Numbered from the stretch's first letter, positions 9,143-18,075 are shown. The stretch is DNA of 64,000 nt from an uncultured Porphyromonadaceae bacterium (GCA_937989585.1 CALKRW010000063.1:67707-131706), one strand, 5' to 3'. Program-made: numbers and translations. The notes: generated from the sequence alone by a model not told the origin.

Positions 9143-11263
9143 ATGGAAATAACAAGTCACACATTAATTAAGGATCTGTTAACCGAAGGGATGATTTCGG
9201 TACGGGCGAACAACGTCTGCGCCTCGAACGGCATCATGACGATAAATGATCTCATGGGATGCAGTCACCACGTTCTGGCGACCTTTGACAATTGCGGGAA
9301 GAAGACTCTGGACGAACTTCGCGGACTTAAGGAGCGCGTGGGTGGTGTTCCGATGATGAAAATTCCTGACCCTGAGAACGTAATACTTTACAACAAACTG
9401 GACGAGACATCGAAACGTTATCTTGACGAGCGCTTCGACGCAATGTTCATCACACTGTCGACTCGTACGCGCAATGTATTCAGCCATGTGAGAGGCATGA
9501 GCGACATGCTGGAGTACTGCTACGGCCAACGAGGCATAAACATGCGTCACACGCGCCTTTGCGGTCGCAAGTCGGCCTCGGAGTTTGAAACTTTCATCAA
9601 TGAGTCAAGACGTCTGGTAGACGACTACCTGAAGAAAGTAGCAATGCTGGATGAGAATGGCCGCAACGAACTGCGTCGAAGTCACCGCATGGACATGACG
9701 CGGGACCGATTCCCCTTCCTGAATGAAGAAGAGATTGAGAGGGTAAGTTCGAGGGGAGATAACGGACTTACGCCGGTATTCCTGATGATACGCTTCATCA
9801 TGCGCACAGAGACAAACCAGACGCTGGCATTCAGAAGTTATTACGGCCTTGACAAAGGCTGCGAGCGCAAGACTCTCGATGAAATAGGCCGTGAACTTGG
9901 ACTGTCGCGCGAGCGTGTGCGCCAACTGATATGCAGTCCGGTGTCATTCCCGCCGGAGGTACTAAGAATAGCCTCAAGGCTCGCGATACGTCTCGGCAAC
10001 ACGGACCTTGTGGCATACGATTCGCCACTGTGGGAGGAAATTGAGAAAAACGAGGCAGAACCAAGCGGACTTAATGTATTCCAACTCATGGCCCTCATAA
10101 CAGCGCTTGATTCAGATTATGCCATAACGACCTTATCGCGAAACTACGATTATCTTATACGCAAAGAATCTTTCAAGGGCATACGCCTGCTGAGCACTAT
10201 ACGTGACATGGAGCAGCGAATAGACAACCGTAGAATGCAGGAGGAACCTCTCGACCTGATGCCCTACATAGCCAAAGGCCGCATGGACAACTCCTCGGCC
10301 AAGGCTTCGAGCGTGGCCGCCCTGATGCGCCACTATCTGCATACAAAATACAAGTGCCGTCCGTCTGGAGACTTCAGGGTAATGATGCCCGCATCGACAT
10401 TCAACATAATGAAGGCCATAGAAGAGATTATAGAGGAGAACAGGGGGCCAATAGCCTTTACTGACCTGTTCACACGCTTCGCTGAGCGGTATCCTGGCAA
10501 TGTCCCGAGGAGCGAACTCAGTTTCAAGTCGTACATATTCCGAGACAAGAACATACGGTCGATAGGGAAGTCAGGGCGTTATGTACTTGCATCATGGGGA
10601 AAGATGCATACGGGGACGATCACCGACATGCTGGCGAACATTCTGTCGAGCGCCAACAATCCAATGACACTTTACGAACTGTACGAAGCCGTTTCAGAGA
10701 TTTTTCCCAACACCAAGCCATCATTATGCGCCAATCTGATGTTTCTGGACTCGAAGCATAGATTCGTGCAGTACAAAGGCAACCGGTACGGTCTTTCCTC
10801 GCGCGAGTACCGTCCACAATGGGAAAAGCACGTTCCACGTAGCCATGCCTATGATTTTGACGCGCGCCTGGGAGAAGTAGAACAATTCGTGCAAGATAAC
10901 GAGCGCATGCCCTATTCGGGCGGTGAACCCAGAGAGCGTCAACTGGCAAGATGGATAAAATGTGTGGCGAACGGACGAATCCACACCGACGAGACGCAAC
11001 GTAAAAAGATATCGGAGTTTATGGCGCGGCATGCCGACATTCCACAGAATGGCGACGAACTGCGCTATCATAAAAATTGCCTAAAAGTAAAAGAACTGTA
11101 TGACCGCACCGGACACATGCCAACCTACCGGGACGGAGTTGCGCTTAACAAATGGTTCCGGGAACAGATGACCGCCAAAGAAGAAGCGGCATCAGAGAAT
11201 ATCCGCCGCTACAGAGATGAATTACGGGCCTTCGTCAAGAGAATCGGGCTGAGATTTCCATAG
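9143..11263 (+). CDS. putative transcription-associated protein with alpha-CTD-like, sigma-4-like and winged-helix domains
   Basis: 706 residues. Residues 8-62 (LLTEGMISVRANNVC..., INDLMGCSHHVLATF, GKKTLDELRGL) resemble the helix-hairpin-helix C-terminal domain of the RNA polymerase alpha subunit. Residues 233-266 (YYGLDKGCERKTLDEIGRELGLSRERVRQLI) match sigma-70 region 4. Residues 435-480 and 506-555 each look like winged-helix modules of the HARE-HTH/RpoE-delta kind (PIAFTDLFTRFAERYP..., NPMTLYELYEAVSEIFP...). The C-terminus has two helicase-associated-like repeats (RQLARWIKC..., LNKWFREQM...). No catalytic site is visible. I infer a DNA- or RNA polymerase-binding regulator; its target is unknown. 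Related multi-domain proteins occur in Bacteroidales, but I cannot name a characterised one. Confidence 0.6.
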   Translation: MEITSHTLIKDLLTEGMISVRANNVCASNGIMTINDLMGCSHHVLATFDNCGKKTLDELRGLKERVGGVPMMKIPDPENVILYNKLDETSKRYLDERFDAMFITLSTRTRNVFSHVRGMSDMLEYCYGQRGINMRHTRLCGRKSASEFETFINESRRLVDDYLKKVAMLDENGRNELRRSHRMDMTRDRFPFLNEEEIERVSSRGDNGLTPVFLMIRFIMRTETNQTLAFRSYYGLDKGCERKTLDEIGRELGLSRERVRQLICSPVSFPPEVLRIASRLAIRLGNTDLVAYDSPLWEEIEKNEAEPSGLNVFQLMALITALDSDYAITTLSRNYDYLIRKESFKGIRLLSTIRDMEQRIDNRRMQEEPLDLMPYIAKGRMDNSSAKASSVAALMRHYLHTKYKCRPSGDFRVMMPASTFNIMKAIEEIIEENRGPIAFTDLFTRFAERYPGNVPRSELSFKSYIFRDKNIRSIGKSGRYVLASWGKMHTGTITDMLANILSSANNPMTLYELYEAVSEIFPNTKPSLCANLMFLDSKHRFVQYKGNRYGLSSREYRPQWEKHVPRSHAYDFDARLGEVEQFVQDNERMPYSGGEPRERQLARWIKCVANGRIHTDETQRKKISEFMARHADIPQNGDELRYHKNCLKVKELYDRTGHMPTYRDGVALNKWFREQMTAKEEAASENIRRYRDELRAFVKRIGLRFP

Positions 11264-11281
11264 TATAAAGCCTGTCAGGTG

Positions 11282-12088
11282 TCATTTGCCAGAGGACTTG
11301 TGTCGCGCGTATGCCGCAGCCATGCGGTTGTGGTACCCGCGTGATGCGTAAGAAGCGCCATTGTATCCACGTGCGAAAGCCGACCAGTTCTTTGACCTAA
11401 GGGCCGGAAGCAAGCCTGTATTGCGGATGAAATTGCCGAATAACTCGAGTTGGTCTCGTTCTGACCTGCTCATTAACTGCACGAACTCATCGGGAGAAGA
11501 AGCGCCACATTTACGCCAGTTGAAACCACCGATCTGGAACATTCCCCAGAACGTGCCCTCGATTGCGGAAAGGTCATGAATCTGTCTCGCCGCATCGAGA
11601 CGTGCCTGCTGTGCAGCCTGCTGAGAGCCATAACGACGCGCGTTGGGTCTCTGGAAGACCACCGCGTGTGACTTAGTATAACGGGCAAGAGGAATCTTGT
11701 TCTTGGCTGCCATCCTGCGGAACATGCTGAGGTCAAAATTAATAAGCGGTTTCCCCTCGGTCCAGAAGCCCTGATGTGTCTTTCCGGCCTCAATGTCGAC
11801 GACAGCCTTGATGGCAGCAATCTCGACACCAAGTTCCTCGGCTACCTCGACATAGTCCTCCTCTGTAAGCGCTCCATGCCTATCCTCAGGAGCTACGGCA
11901 AAATAGATTGTATCGCCGTCAACGATCTTGTAGTGGAGTCTGTCACCCGGCTCTATCGGGTCATGGGATTTCTGCTCTGGGCCACGATATGGCACGGGCC
12001 GGCATGCCTGCGCGGCGAAAAGAGCCGAGGCAAACGGAATTGCTAAAAAGAAGGCTGTGAGATTGCGTAGGTGTTTCATGGAAGTCAA
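11282..12088 (-). CDS. secreted N-acetylmuramidase-family protein
   Basis: 268 residues, signal peptide (HLRNLTAFFLAIPFASALFAAQA). The C-terminal about 175 residues match the N-acetylmuramidase (DUF3380) fold: VEIAAIKAVVDIEAG with the probable catalytic Glu, GKPLINFDLSMFRRM, GTFWGMFQIGGFNW and WSAFARGYNGASYA. The family cleaves the glycan strands of peptidoglycan and is common in phage endolysins and in Bacteroidota cell-wall enzymes. The signal peptide indicates periplasmic action here. Convergent with the preceding gene (18 bp apart). Confidence 0.8.
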   Translation of the reverse strand: MTSMKHLRNLTAFFLAIPFASALFAAQACRPVPYRGPEQKSHDPIEPGDRLHYKIVDGDTIYFAVAPEDRHGALTEEDYVEVAEELGVEIAAIKAVVDIEAGKTHQGFWTEGKPLINFDLSMFRRMAAKNKIPLARYTKSHAVVFQRPNARRYGSQQAAQQARLDAARQIHDLSAIEGTFWGMFQIGGFNWRKCGASSPDEFVQLMSRSERDQLELFGNFIRNTGLLPALRSKNWSAFARGYNGASYASRGYHNRMAAAYARHKSSGK

Positions 12089-12120
12089 TTTTCATGGTCC
12101 GGAGGGATCCCGGAAAATTC

Positions 12121-12156
12121 AAAGGGGCAGGCCACAGGAAAGTGTCCTGCCCCTTT
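12121..12156 (-). terminator. terminator downstream of pepD
   Basis: Perfect 11-bp arms aaaggggcagg (12121-12131) and cctgcccctttt-like sequence (12146-12156), between pepD and the muramidase gene, both read on the minus strand. A T-rich stretch follows on that strand. Confidence 0.7.
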
Positions 12157-12211
12157 ATGTATCGGGTGGCGGAACCGGTGGAATTCCGCTCAATTCAATG
12201 CAGTGAAAAAA

Positions 12212-13672
12212 TCAGTCCCTGAGGTCTGCGACCTTCTCGATTGTGCGTCGCAACTGTCCCCAGAAGCGCTCGACTGCGGGAATGTACATGCGCTCGCTGG
12301 GTGAATGTACGCCCTGGAGTGTGGGGCCGAACGAGACCATATCGAGGTGAGGATACTTGAGCAGGAAAAGACCACACTCGAGACCGGCGTGGATAGCCTT
12401 GATGGCCGGCTTGACACCATAGAGTTCATCGTAAGCCTCGGAAGCGATGTGCATGATGCGGGATTCCATGTTCGGCGCCCATCCGGGATAGCCGTCTCCG
12501 TGTGTGACCTTTGCGCCGGCGAGGGTGAAGAGCGCCTCTACGCGGTGAGCGATATCCCACTTGCGCGACTCGACGGAAGAACGCTGAGAGGTTGTGACTA
12601 GAATCTCATCGTTGGCTATCATCTTGACGGAAGCGAGGTTTGTTGAAGTCTCGACAAGGCCCTCGAGTTCGCGGCTCATGGAGATGACACCGTGAGGAGC
12701 GGCATAGAGAGCCTCGACGAGCCGGCGCGTGGTGTCGGCGTCGACTGCGAAATCAGGCTTGTCGCAAGTACCGAGAGCCAGTTCGAGCGTAGGTTCGACA
12801 CCCTTGTATTCGTTCTTGACATCGGCCACGTACTGGTTGAAGAGGGCAACGACTTCCTCCTTGCGGTCGGCGTGGACGCCGAAAACAGCGTGAGCGGCAC
12901 GGGGGATGGCGTTACGGAGATTGCCGCCATCGACCTCGCAGAGCGAAATCTCGTGTTTCTGGCTTAGCGACCAGAGGAAACGGGCAAGCACCTGGACAGC
13001 GTTGGCACGTCCGGCGTTGATGTCCGAACCGGAGTGACCGCCGAGACCCTTGGAGATATCGAACTTGAAGTAGTGGAAGTCAGTAGGAGCGAAAGAACGG
13101 TTGTAGTGGAAATTGCAGGTTGTGTCAACACCACCGGCGCAACCGACAAAAATCTCGGCATCATCCTCGGAATCGAGATTCAGAAGCATCTTGCCTGTAA
13201 TCATTCCCTCGCCAAGGTTATTTGCACCAGTAAGGCCCGTCTCCTCGTCGACAGTGAAAAGAGCCTCGAGCGGACCGTGAACGAGAGTATCGTCAACCAA
13301 AGCAGCAAGAGCGGCGGCCATGCCGATACCGTTATCGGCACCGAGAGTCGTGCCGTCGGCACGGAGCCAATCTCCGTCAACGATAGTCCTGATGGGCTGA
13401 GTCTCGAAGTCAAACGACTTGTCGTTGGATTCAGCGACCATATCCATGTGGGCCTGCATAATAACGCCCGGAGCCTGCTCGTGTCCAGGGGTGGCGGGTT
13501 TGCTCATGACGACGTTGCCGATGGCGTCGGTTTTAGCGGCTATGTTATGTTTGGCTGCAAAGTCAAGAAGATACTGACGGATTTTCTCCTCTTTCTTAGA
13601 GGGACGAGGCACCTGGTTGATCTGGTCGAAAATCTCGAAAACCAGACGGGGCTGAAGATCTTTGATTGTCAT
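12212..13672 (-). CDS. pepD: aminoacyl-histidine dipeptidase / cytosolic dipeptidase
   Basis: 486 residues, the usual PepD length. M20-family zinc dipeptidase of broad specificity (Xaa-His and others). Visible motifs: MQAHMDMVAE (zinc His and catalytic Asp), GTTLGADNGIGMA (bridging Asp), LFTVDEETGLTGA (catalytic Glu pair), LNLDSEDDAEIFVGCAGG, and a late GLECGLFLLKYP and GPTLQGVHSPSERM carrying the last zinc His. A terminator-like hairpin lies in the sequence just upstream of the start on the same strand. Confidence 0.95.
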   Translation of the reverse strand: MTIKDLQPRLVFEIFDQINQVPRPSKKEEKIRQYLLDFAAKHNIAAKTDAIGNVVMSKPATPGHEQAPGVIMQAHMDMVAESNDKSFDFETQPIRTIVDGDWLRADGTTLGADNGIGMAAALAALVDDTLVHGPLEALFTVDEETGLTGANNLGEGMITGKMLLNLDSEDDAEIFVGCAGGVDTTCNFHYNRSFAPTDFHYFKFDISKGLGGHSGSDINAGRANAVQVLARFLWSLSQKHEISLCEVDGGNLRNAIPRAAHAVFGVHADRKEEVVALFNQYVADVKNEYKGVEPTLELALGTCDKPDFAVDADTTRRLVEALYAAPHGVISMSRELEGLVETSTNLASVKMIANDEILVTTSQRSSVESRKWDIAHRVEALFTLAGAKVTHGDGYPGWAPNMESRIMHIASEAYDELYGVKPAIKAIHAGLECGLFLLKYPHLDMVSFGPTLQGVHSPSERMYIPAVERFWGQLRRTIEKVADLRD

Positions 13673-13712
13673 AATAAATATTTATATGGTTAGGTAAAAA
13701 AGTATTTATTTC

Positions 13713-13748
13713 AAAAAAAATCCCGTGACATAACAAACCCGACACGGG
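13713..13748 (-). terminator. terminator-like hairpin upstream of pepD (possible attenuator)
   Basis: Read on the minus strand: CCCGTG ... CACGGG (13743-13748 and 13722-13727) followed by A and a run of eight T (13720-13713). It is oriented to stop transcription heading into pepD, 41 bp before the pepD ATG. It could end an unseen minus-strand small transcript, or act as a leader attenuator. No coding sequence precedes it on that strand. Confidence 0.5.
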
Positions 13749-13914
13749 TTTCGGGTAATCAAGTCTCTCGGGAGAGAGAAATGCGAAAGAGGAAAAGATG
13801 CGCGAGTGATTAAAAAAGATTTCATCGTCTGAAAGTTTGTTAAAAAGCGACCTTTTTCGCCCTCTAAATTACAAAATAAAATTTATATATGCCTAATTTT
13901 CTGTTTTACTTTCC

Positions 13915-13922
13915 TATATTTG
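13915..13922 (+). promoter_or_regulatory. -7 box upstream of the 57-residue membrane protein
   Basis: TATATTTG followed by C, 25 bp before the ATG at 13947. There is no consensus -33 element. The rest of the divergent interval 13673-13914 is AT-rich and holds no ORF that I can support. Confidence 0.5.
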
Positions 13923-13946
13923 CACTCTGAAAAGAGCAATATTCCC

Positions 13947-14120
13947 ATGAAAGTCGTAATAATAACCCTGATATTTTCCCTTTTTATGCTTGCCATAGCA
14001 TTCATAATGCTTGGAGTGAAGGTATTCTTCGTAAAAGGGGGCAAATTTCCCTCGGGTCATGCGCACGACTCTGCGGCGCTAAGGCGCCGGGGCATAGGTT
14101 GCGCCCATCACGAAAAATAA
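13947..14120 (+). CDS. small single-pass membrane protein
   Basis: 57 residues: an N-terminal hydrophobic helix (VVIITLIFSLFMLAIAFIMLGV) followed by KVFFVKGGKFPSGHAHDSAALRR..., then GIGCAHH. This layout, with the FVKGGKFP and GIGC motifs, is familiar as a short conserved hypothetical of Bacteroidota. The single Cys and His pair near the C-terminus could bind a metal, but that is speculation. ATG 13947 is preferred over an upstream TTG because the -7 box (13915-13922) overlaps that codon. Confidence 0.65.
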   Translation: MKVVIITLIFSLFMLAIAFIMLGVKVFFVKGGKFPSGHAHDSAALRRRGIGCAHHEK

Positions 14121-14153
14121 ACAAACTCAAACCATACATCACCAATCCGCTAA

Positions 14154-14798
14154 ATGAAAACATTAGCCAAATCAGTCAAAATCCTGCTCGCCACAGGAAT
14201 CTTCATGCTCAGCGCCATCTCATGCTCCGGCAACGAAAACGACAAGGCAAAAGAAGACAGCCTGGCAGCCGCCAAGAAACATCCCGCAACCGAAAAAATC
14301 GCAGACAAAGGCTTCGCTCCCTCATCGAATATCCGTTACGTCGACGACACCCTTCTGATGCAGAAATACGACTTCGCGCGCATCACTCTCGAAGAATGCC
14401 AGAAAATTGCTCTCGAACTTCAGAACTACCAGAACAGTCTTGCTCGCCAACTTTCGGAGCGGCAGGCAGCCATACAGCAAAAAATCCAGACCAACAGTTA
14501 CCTGTCCGAGGCATCGTACAAAGCCGACATGACGGAACTGCAGAAATTCGACCAGTCGTGTCAGGCACAGTATGCCAAACGCGCCCAGTCCGACAACGAC
14601 AAGATAGAAAAGAAGACCTTGGCGCTGCGCAATGCCATAGACAATTTCATAGCCCGCTATAACCAGACCCACAAATACGACGCCATCCTCTACAAGAGCG
14701 CCGGACTGTACTTCAATCCTCAACTGGACATCACGGAGGAAATCGCCACACTGATGAACAACGAGTACAAGGCAGCAAAAGAGCCTGCAAAAAAATAA
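14154..14798 (+). CDS. OmpH/Skp-like periplasmic chaperone lipoprotein
   Basis: 214 residues. Type II signal peptide with lipobox (FMLSAISC, Cys at about residue 23), so anchored to a membrane by lipid. The mature part is a long charged helical hairpin (residues 85-160, rich in Gln, Lys and Glu) that ends AILYKSAGLYFNPQLDITEEI, matching the OmpH/Skp family signature. Skp chaperones unfolded outer membrane proteins; the lipoprotein form is common in Bacteroidota. It starts 33 bp after the small membrane protein. Confidence 0.75.
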   Translation: MKTLAKSVKILLATGIFMLSAISCSGNENDKAKEDSLAAAKKHPATEKIADKGFAPSSNIRYVDDTLLMQKYDFARITLEECQKIALELQNYQNSLARQLSERQAAIQQKIQTNSYLSEASYKADMTELQKFDQSCQAQYAKRAQSDNDKIEKKTLALRNAIDNFIARYNQTHKYDAILYKSAGLYFNPQLDITEEIATLMNNEYKAAKEPAKK

Positions 14799-14826
14799 GA
14801 GTCTCACAGTCCAAGCCTCCTGATTT

Positions 14827-15570
14827 ATGTCAGATTCACTCGTAATCATCCCGATGTACAACGAGAAGGAGAACGCCGCCGCTATAATCGACGCCGTCCT
14901 GTCACTTCCCGTGCCCTTCGACATTCTGGTAATAGATGACAATTCCCCCGACGGGACCGCAGCGATAGTCAAGGGCAAGATCGCCGAGAATCCAGGACGC
15001 ATCAGCATTATCGAGCGCGAAGGCAAACTCGGGCTCGGCACCGCCTACATAGCGGGATTCAAGTGGGGACTGTCCCGCGGCTACGAGTATATATGTGAAA
15101 TGGATGCCGACTTCTCGCACAATCCGTCTGACCTGGTGAAACTGCGCGAGGCTCTGGTTTCGGGCAAAGGCGATGTCGCCGTTGGCTCACGTTATGTCTC
15201 GGGAGTAAATGTAGTCAACTGGCCCATGGGCCGGGTCCTCATGTCCTACTATGCCTCGAAGTATGTGCGAGTCGTAACCGGGATGAGCGTACGCGACACG
15301 ACCGCCGGTTTCGTCTGCTACCGCCGCGAGGTCCTGGAGGCCATGAACCTTGACGCCATACGTTTCAAGGGATATGCCTTCCAGATCGAGATGAAATTCA
15401 CGGCAAAGCAACTAGGCTACCGCATCGTCGAGGTGCCAATAATCTTTGTAAACCGCGTGCTAGGCACATCCAAGATGTCGTCAGGCATTTTCGGGGAGGC
15501 ACTTACAGGCGTCATAAAACTGAAATGGTGGGCGACTACCGGGAAACTGAAGCAACGGCACCATAAATAA
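14827..15570 (+). CDS. polyprenol monophosphomannose synthase-like glycosyltransferase
   Basis: 247 residues, GT2 family. VIIPMYNEKENAAAII and VIDDNSPDGT are the nucleotide-sugar site; MDADFSHNPSDL carries the DxD metal motif; DTTAGFVCYRREVLE and GYAFQIEM are typical of dolichol/polyprenol-phosphate mannosyltransferases. It transfers a hexose from a nucleotide sugar to a polyprenyl phosphate at the cytosolic membrane face. No C-terminal membrane helices are present, so it is the soluble one-domain form. Followed 12 bp later by pyrC. Confidence 0.85.
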   Translation: MSDSLVIIPMYNEKENAAAIIDAVLSLPVPFDILVIDDNSPDGTAAIVKGKIAENPGRISIIEREGKLGLGTAYIAGFKWGLSRGYEYICEMDADFSHNPSDLVKLREALVSGKGDVAVGSRYVSGVNVVNWPMGRVLMSYYASKYVRVVTGMSVRDTTAGFVCYRREVLEAMNLDAIRFKGYAFQIEMKFTAKQLGYRIVEVPIIFVNRVLGTSKMSSGIFGEALTGVIKLKWWATTGKLKQRHHK

Positions 15571-15582
15571 AGACACGGCGTC

Positions 15583-16902
15583 ATGCCGCAAACATCTATG
15601 ACAACAATACTCAACAACATATATATGCCCGGAGCCAACAGCGTTGGGCATATTGTCATAAACGAAGAGCACATCGAATCTACATGGCCTGGACTCAGTG
15701 ACCACCCGGATGCCATCGACTGCCACGGCGCAACGGCGCTTCCCGGTGCTATAGACATTCATGTGCATTTCCGCGAACCCGGCATGACCCACAAGGGGAC
15801 AATCGCATCGGAAAGCCGTGCGGCTGTAGCCGGCGGCGTAACGTCGTTCGTTGACATGCCAAACGTCAAGCCCGCAAGTCTGACAAATGAATCGCTCGCA
15901 GAGCGGATGGTCATAGCCGAGCGCACCTCGTCTGCCAATTACGGATTCTGGCTAGGTGCATCGGCGGAAAATGCCAGCGAGATCGCTTCGGCAGACTATT
16001 CGCGTGTCGCAGGCGTAAAACTTTTCCTTGGGTCATCGACCGGAGGTCTGCTAGTGTCCACGGACTACGATATAAGCCGTGTGCTTGAGGCCGTACCCGA
16101 GGGCATAGTCGTAAGCGTCCATGCCGAAGACAACGGTATAATCGACGAATGCCGCCGACGCATCATAGACATGTATGGCCCGGACCCGGAGGTAAGATTT
16201 CACTCACAGATACGGCCGGCGGCAGCATGTGTCCACGCGACAGAACGTATCCTTCGGCTGGCATCACGTTACAATACCCGCATACACATCGCCCATGTCT
16301 CGACAGCCGACGAACTGTCACTGTTCAGTGCCGGCAGCCCGAACGAGAAGCGTGTCACGTGCGAGGTATCGCCGCACCACCTGCTGTGGTGCGACGAGGA
16401 CTATGCTACACGCGGCGCCCGCATAAAGATGAACCCATCAGTAAAATCAAGAGCCGACCGCGACGCCCTGCGGCGTGCTGTTACGGAAGGGCGCATCGAT
16501 GTCATCGCCACCGACCACGCGCCACATCTGCCTTCAGAAAAAAAAGGTGGCGCAATGAGCGCGATGTCCGGAGCGCCCATGGTACAATTCTCTTATGCCG
16601 CCATGACTGACATGTTCGGTCCAGCCAAGGCGTCGCTTCTTATGGCAGAGAATCCGGCACGTTTGCTGGGAATTGAAGGACGTGGAATAATCGCACCCGG
16701 GAAATACGCAGACATTGTGCTTGCCCAAGAAACGGCACCCTACCCTGTCACGGATTCAGACGTCATCAGCACATGTGGATGGACACCACTTGCCCCCGAA
16801 AGCGGGAACGGTTCGCCATTACTTCTCAGGACAAAGATAAGCACTATCGCGATCAACGGGTTTCCCGCAAAACCACAAGCATTAAGATTCAACAACAGAT
16901 GA
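15583..16902 (+). CDS. pyrC: dihydroorotase
   Basis: Third step of pyrimidine biosynthesis, cyclising carbamoyl aspartate. 439 residues, amidohydrolase superfamily. Zinc ligands in AIDIHVHFREPG (near residue 56), the carboxylated Lys in VAGVKLFLGSSTGG (near 145), then SVHAEDNG, RIHIAHVST and the catalytic Asp in VIATDHAPH. ATG 15583 is taken; ATG 15598 (MTTILNN) is also possible and gives a start closer to other family members. A run of eight A at 16538-16545 lies inside the gene. Confidence 0.9.
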   Translation: MPQTSMTTILNNIYMPGANSVGHIVINEEHIESTWPGLSDHPDAIDCHGATALPGAIDIHVHFREPGMTHKGTIASESRAAVAGGVTSFVDMPNVKPASLTNESLAERMVIAERTSSANYGFWLGASAENASEIASADYSRVAGVKLFLGSSTGGLLVSTDYDISRVLEAVPEGIVVSVHAEDNGIIDECRRRIIDMYGPDPEVRFHSQIRPAAACVHATERILRLASRYNTRIHIAHVSTADELSLFSAGSPNEKRVTCEVSPHHLLWCDEDYATRGARIKMNPSVKSRADRDALRRAVTEGRIDVIATDHAPHLPSEKKGGAMSAMSGAPMVQFSYAAMTDMFGPAKASLLMAENPARLLGIEGRGIIAPGKYADIVLAQETAPYPVTDSDVISTCGWTPLAPESGNGSPLLLRTKISTIAINGFPAKPQALRFNNR

Positions 16903-17015
16903 TAGACAAAGACAACAAACAACCCGATACAGACAAACCCAAAACCTCATACCGGCTACTGTTTCTCGGGCTATTGCTATTAATGATACTCGCCTGGTAC
17001 TATCTCGACAAATAA
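16899..17015 (+). CDS. 38-residue single-pass membrane peptide
   Basis: ATG overlaps the pyrC stop as ATGA (16899-16902), a sign of translational coupling. The peptide has a charged N-terminus (MIDKDNKQPDTDKPKTSY) and one hydrophobic helix (RLLFLGLLLLMILAWYYLDK). It is too short for most annotation pipelines. Position and composition support a real gene; function unknown. Confidence 0.55.
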   Translation: MIDKDNKQPDTDKPKTSYRLLFLGLLLLMILAWYYLDK

Positions 17016-17040
17016 CGTGTCCGCTCTCATAAATTTTTAC

Positions 17041-17048
17041 TAATTTTG
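17041..17048 (+). promoter_or_regulatory. -7 box directly upstream of phoH
   Basis: TAATTTTG followed by C, only four bases before the phoH ATG at 17053. If used, transcription would begin at or next to the start codon and give a leaderless mRNA. No good -33 element is present. Confidence 0.45.
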
Positions 17049-17052
17049 CACT

Positions 17053-18045
17053 ATGATTGAACGCATAATTATCATAGACTCTGTCGACCCGCTGGTCTTC
17101 TATGGGGTGAACAACGCCAACATGCACCTTATACGCAATCTCTTCCCGAAACTGCGTATAGCAGCACGTGGAGGCGTCATCAAGGTGATAGGCGAGGACA
17201 GCGAGACAGCCGAGTTTGAAAAAAAGATAAAAGAACTCTCGGAACACGCCGAAAAATACAACAGGCTCACCGAGGAAAACATACTTGACATAGTCAAGGG
17301 CGACTCTCCAAAAGAACTTCGCAAGGACGAAGTCATCATATACGGAGTCAACGGCAAGCCTATAACAGGACGCACCGCCAACCAGCAGAAACTGGTGGAC
17401 GCGTTTATCCATAATGACCTGACATTTGCATTAGGCCCGGCAGGAACCGGTAAGACATACATCGCCATCGCACTCGCTGTACGAGCCCTAAAGAACCGCG
17501 AGGTACGCAAGATCATACTCTCTCGTCCCGCAGTCGAGGCGGGTGAAAAACTGGGATTCCTGCCCGGTGACATGAAAGACAAGATTGATCCGTATCTACA
17601 GCCTCTATATGACGCCCTGGAAGATATGATTCCAGCCATGAAACTCAATGAGTACATGGAGTCCAATGTCATTCAGATCGCACCTCTGGCATTCATGCGC
17701 GGACGTACACTCAACGATGCCGTCATTGTACTGGACGAGGCACAGAACACCACCGTTCATCAGATTAAGATGTTCATGACCAGGTTAGGCATGGGCTCAA
17801 AGATGATCATAACCGGAGATGTCACACAGATAGATCTGCCCCGCACCACCGTATCGGGACTTGTGCAGGCTCTGAAGATACTCGACGGGGTAAATGGTAT
17901 AGGACGTGTGGAGTTCACTAAGAAAGATATCGTGCGTCATCATCTGGTCCAAAGGATAGTCGAGGCATACGAACGTTATGACGATGCTCAAAAAAGCAAC
18001 ACTGCCAGTCAGGAAGCCTCATCCGACAATCCTCCACAAGAATAA
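17053..18045 (+). CDS. PhoH family ATPase
   Basis: 330 residues. The N-terminal KH-like part (FPKLRIAARGGVIKVIGEDSE) is followed by a P-loop ATPase domain: Walker A GPAGTGKT (about 127-134), SRPAVEAGEKLGFLPGD, Walker B VIVLDEAQN (about 226), and the ITGDVTQIDLP motif. PhoH proteins are cytosolic ATPases linked to RNA metabolism; the exact substrate is not established. The start agrees with other family members, which begin close to the ...IDPVFFGVNN segment. purC follows 30 bp later. Confidence 0.9.
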   Translation: MIERIIIIDSVDPLVFYGVNNANMHLIRNLFPKLRIAARGGVIKVIGEDSETAEFEKKIKELSEHAEKYNRLTEENILDIVKGDSPKELRKDEVIIYGVNGKPITGRTANQQKLVDAFIHNDLTFALGPAGTGKTYIAIALAVRALKNREVRKIILSRPAVEAGEKLGFLPGDMKDKIDPYLQPLYDALEDMIPAMKLNEYMESNVIQIAPLAFMRGRTLNDAVIVLDEAQNTTVHQIKMFMTRLGMGSKMIITGDVTQIDLPRTTVSGLVQALKILDGVNGIGRVEFTKKDIVRHHLVQRIVEAYERYDDAQKSNTASQEASSDNPPQE

Positions 18046-18075
18046 TAATCCATAATCCCTAATCAATAAACGACA

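Noticed and set aside
14099..14662. 187-residue Arg/His-rich frame overlapping the OmpH gene
   Set aside because: Composition is that of a shifted frame of a GC-rich gene; the OmpH frame has a signal peptide and family motifs.
16538..16545. A8 tract in pyrC as a phase-variation site
   Set aside because: The gene is housekeeping; the run encodes Lys codons normally and shows that A8 alone is weak evidence.
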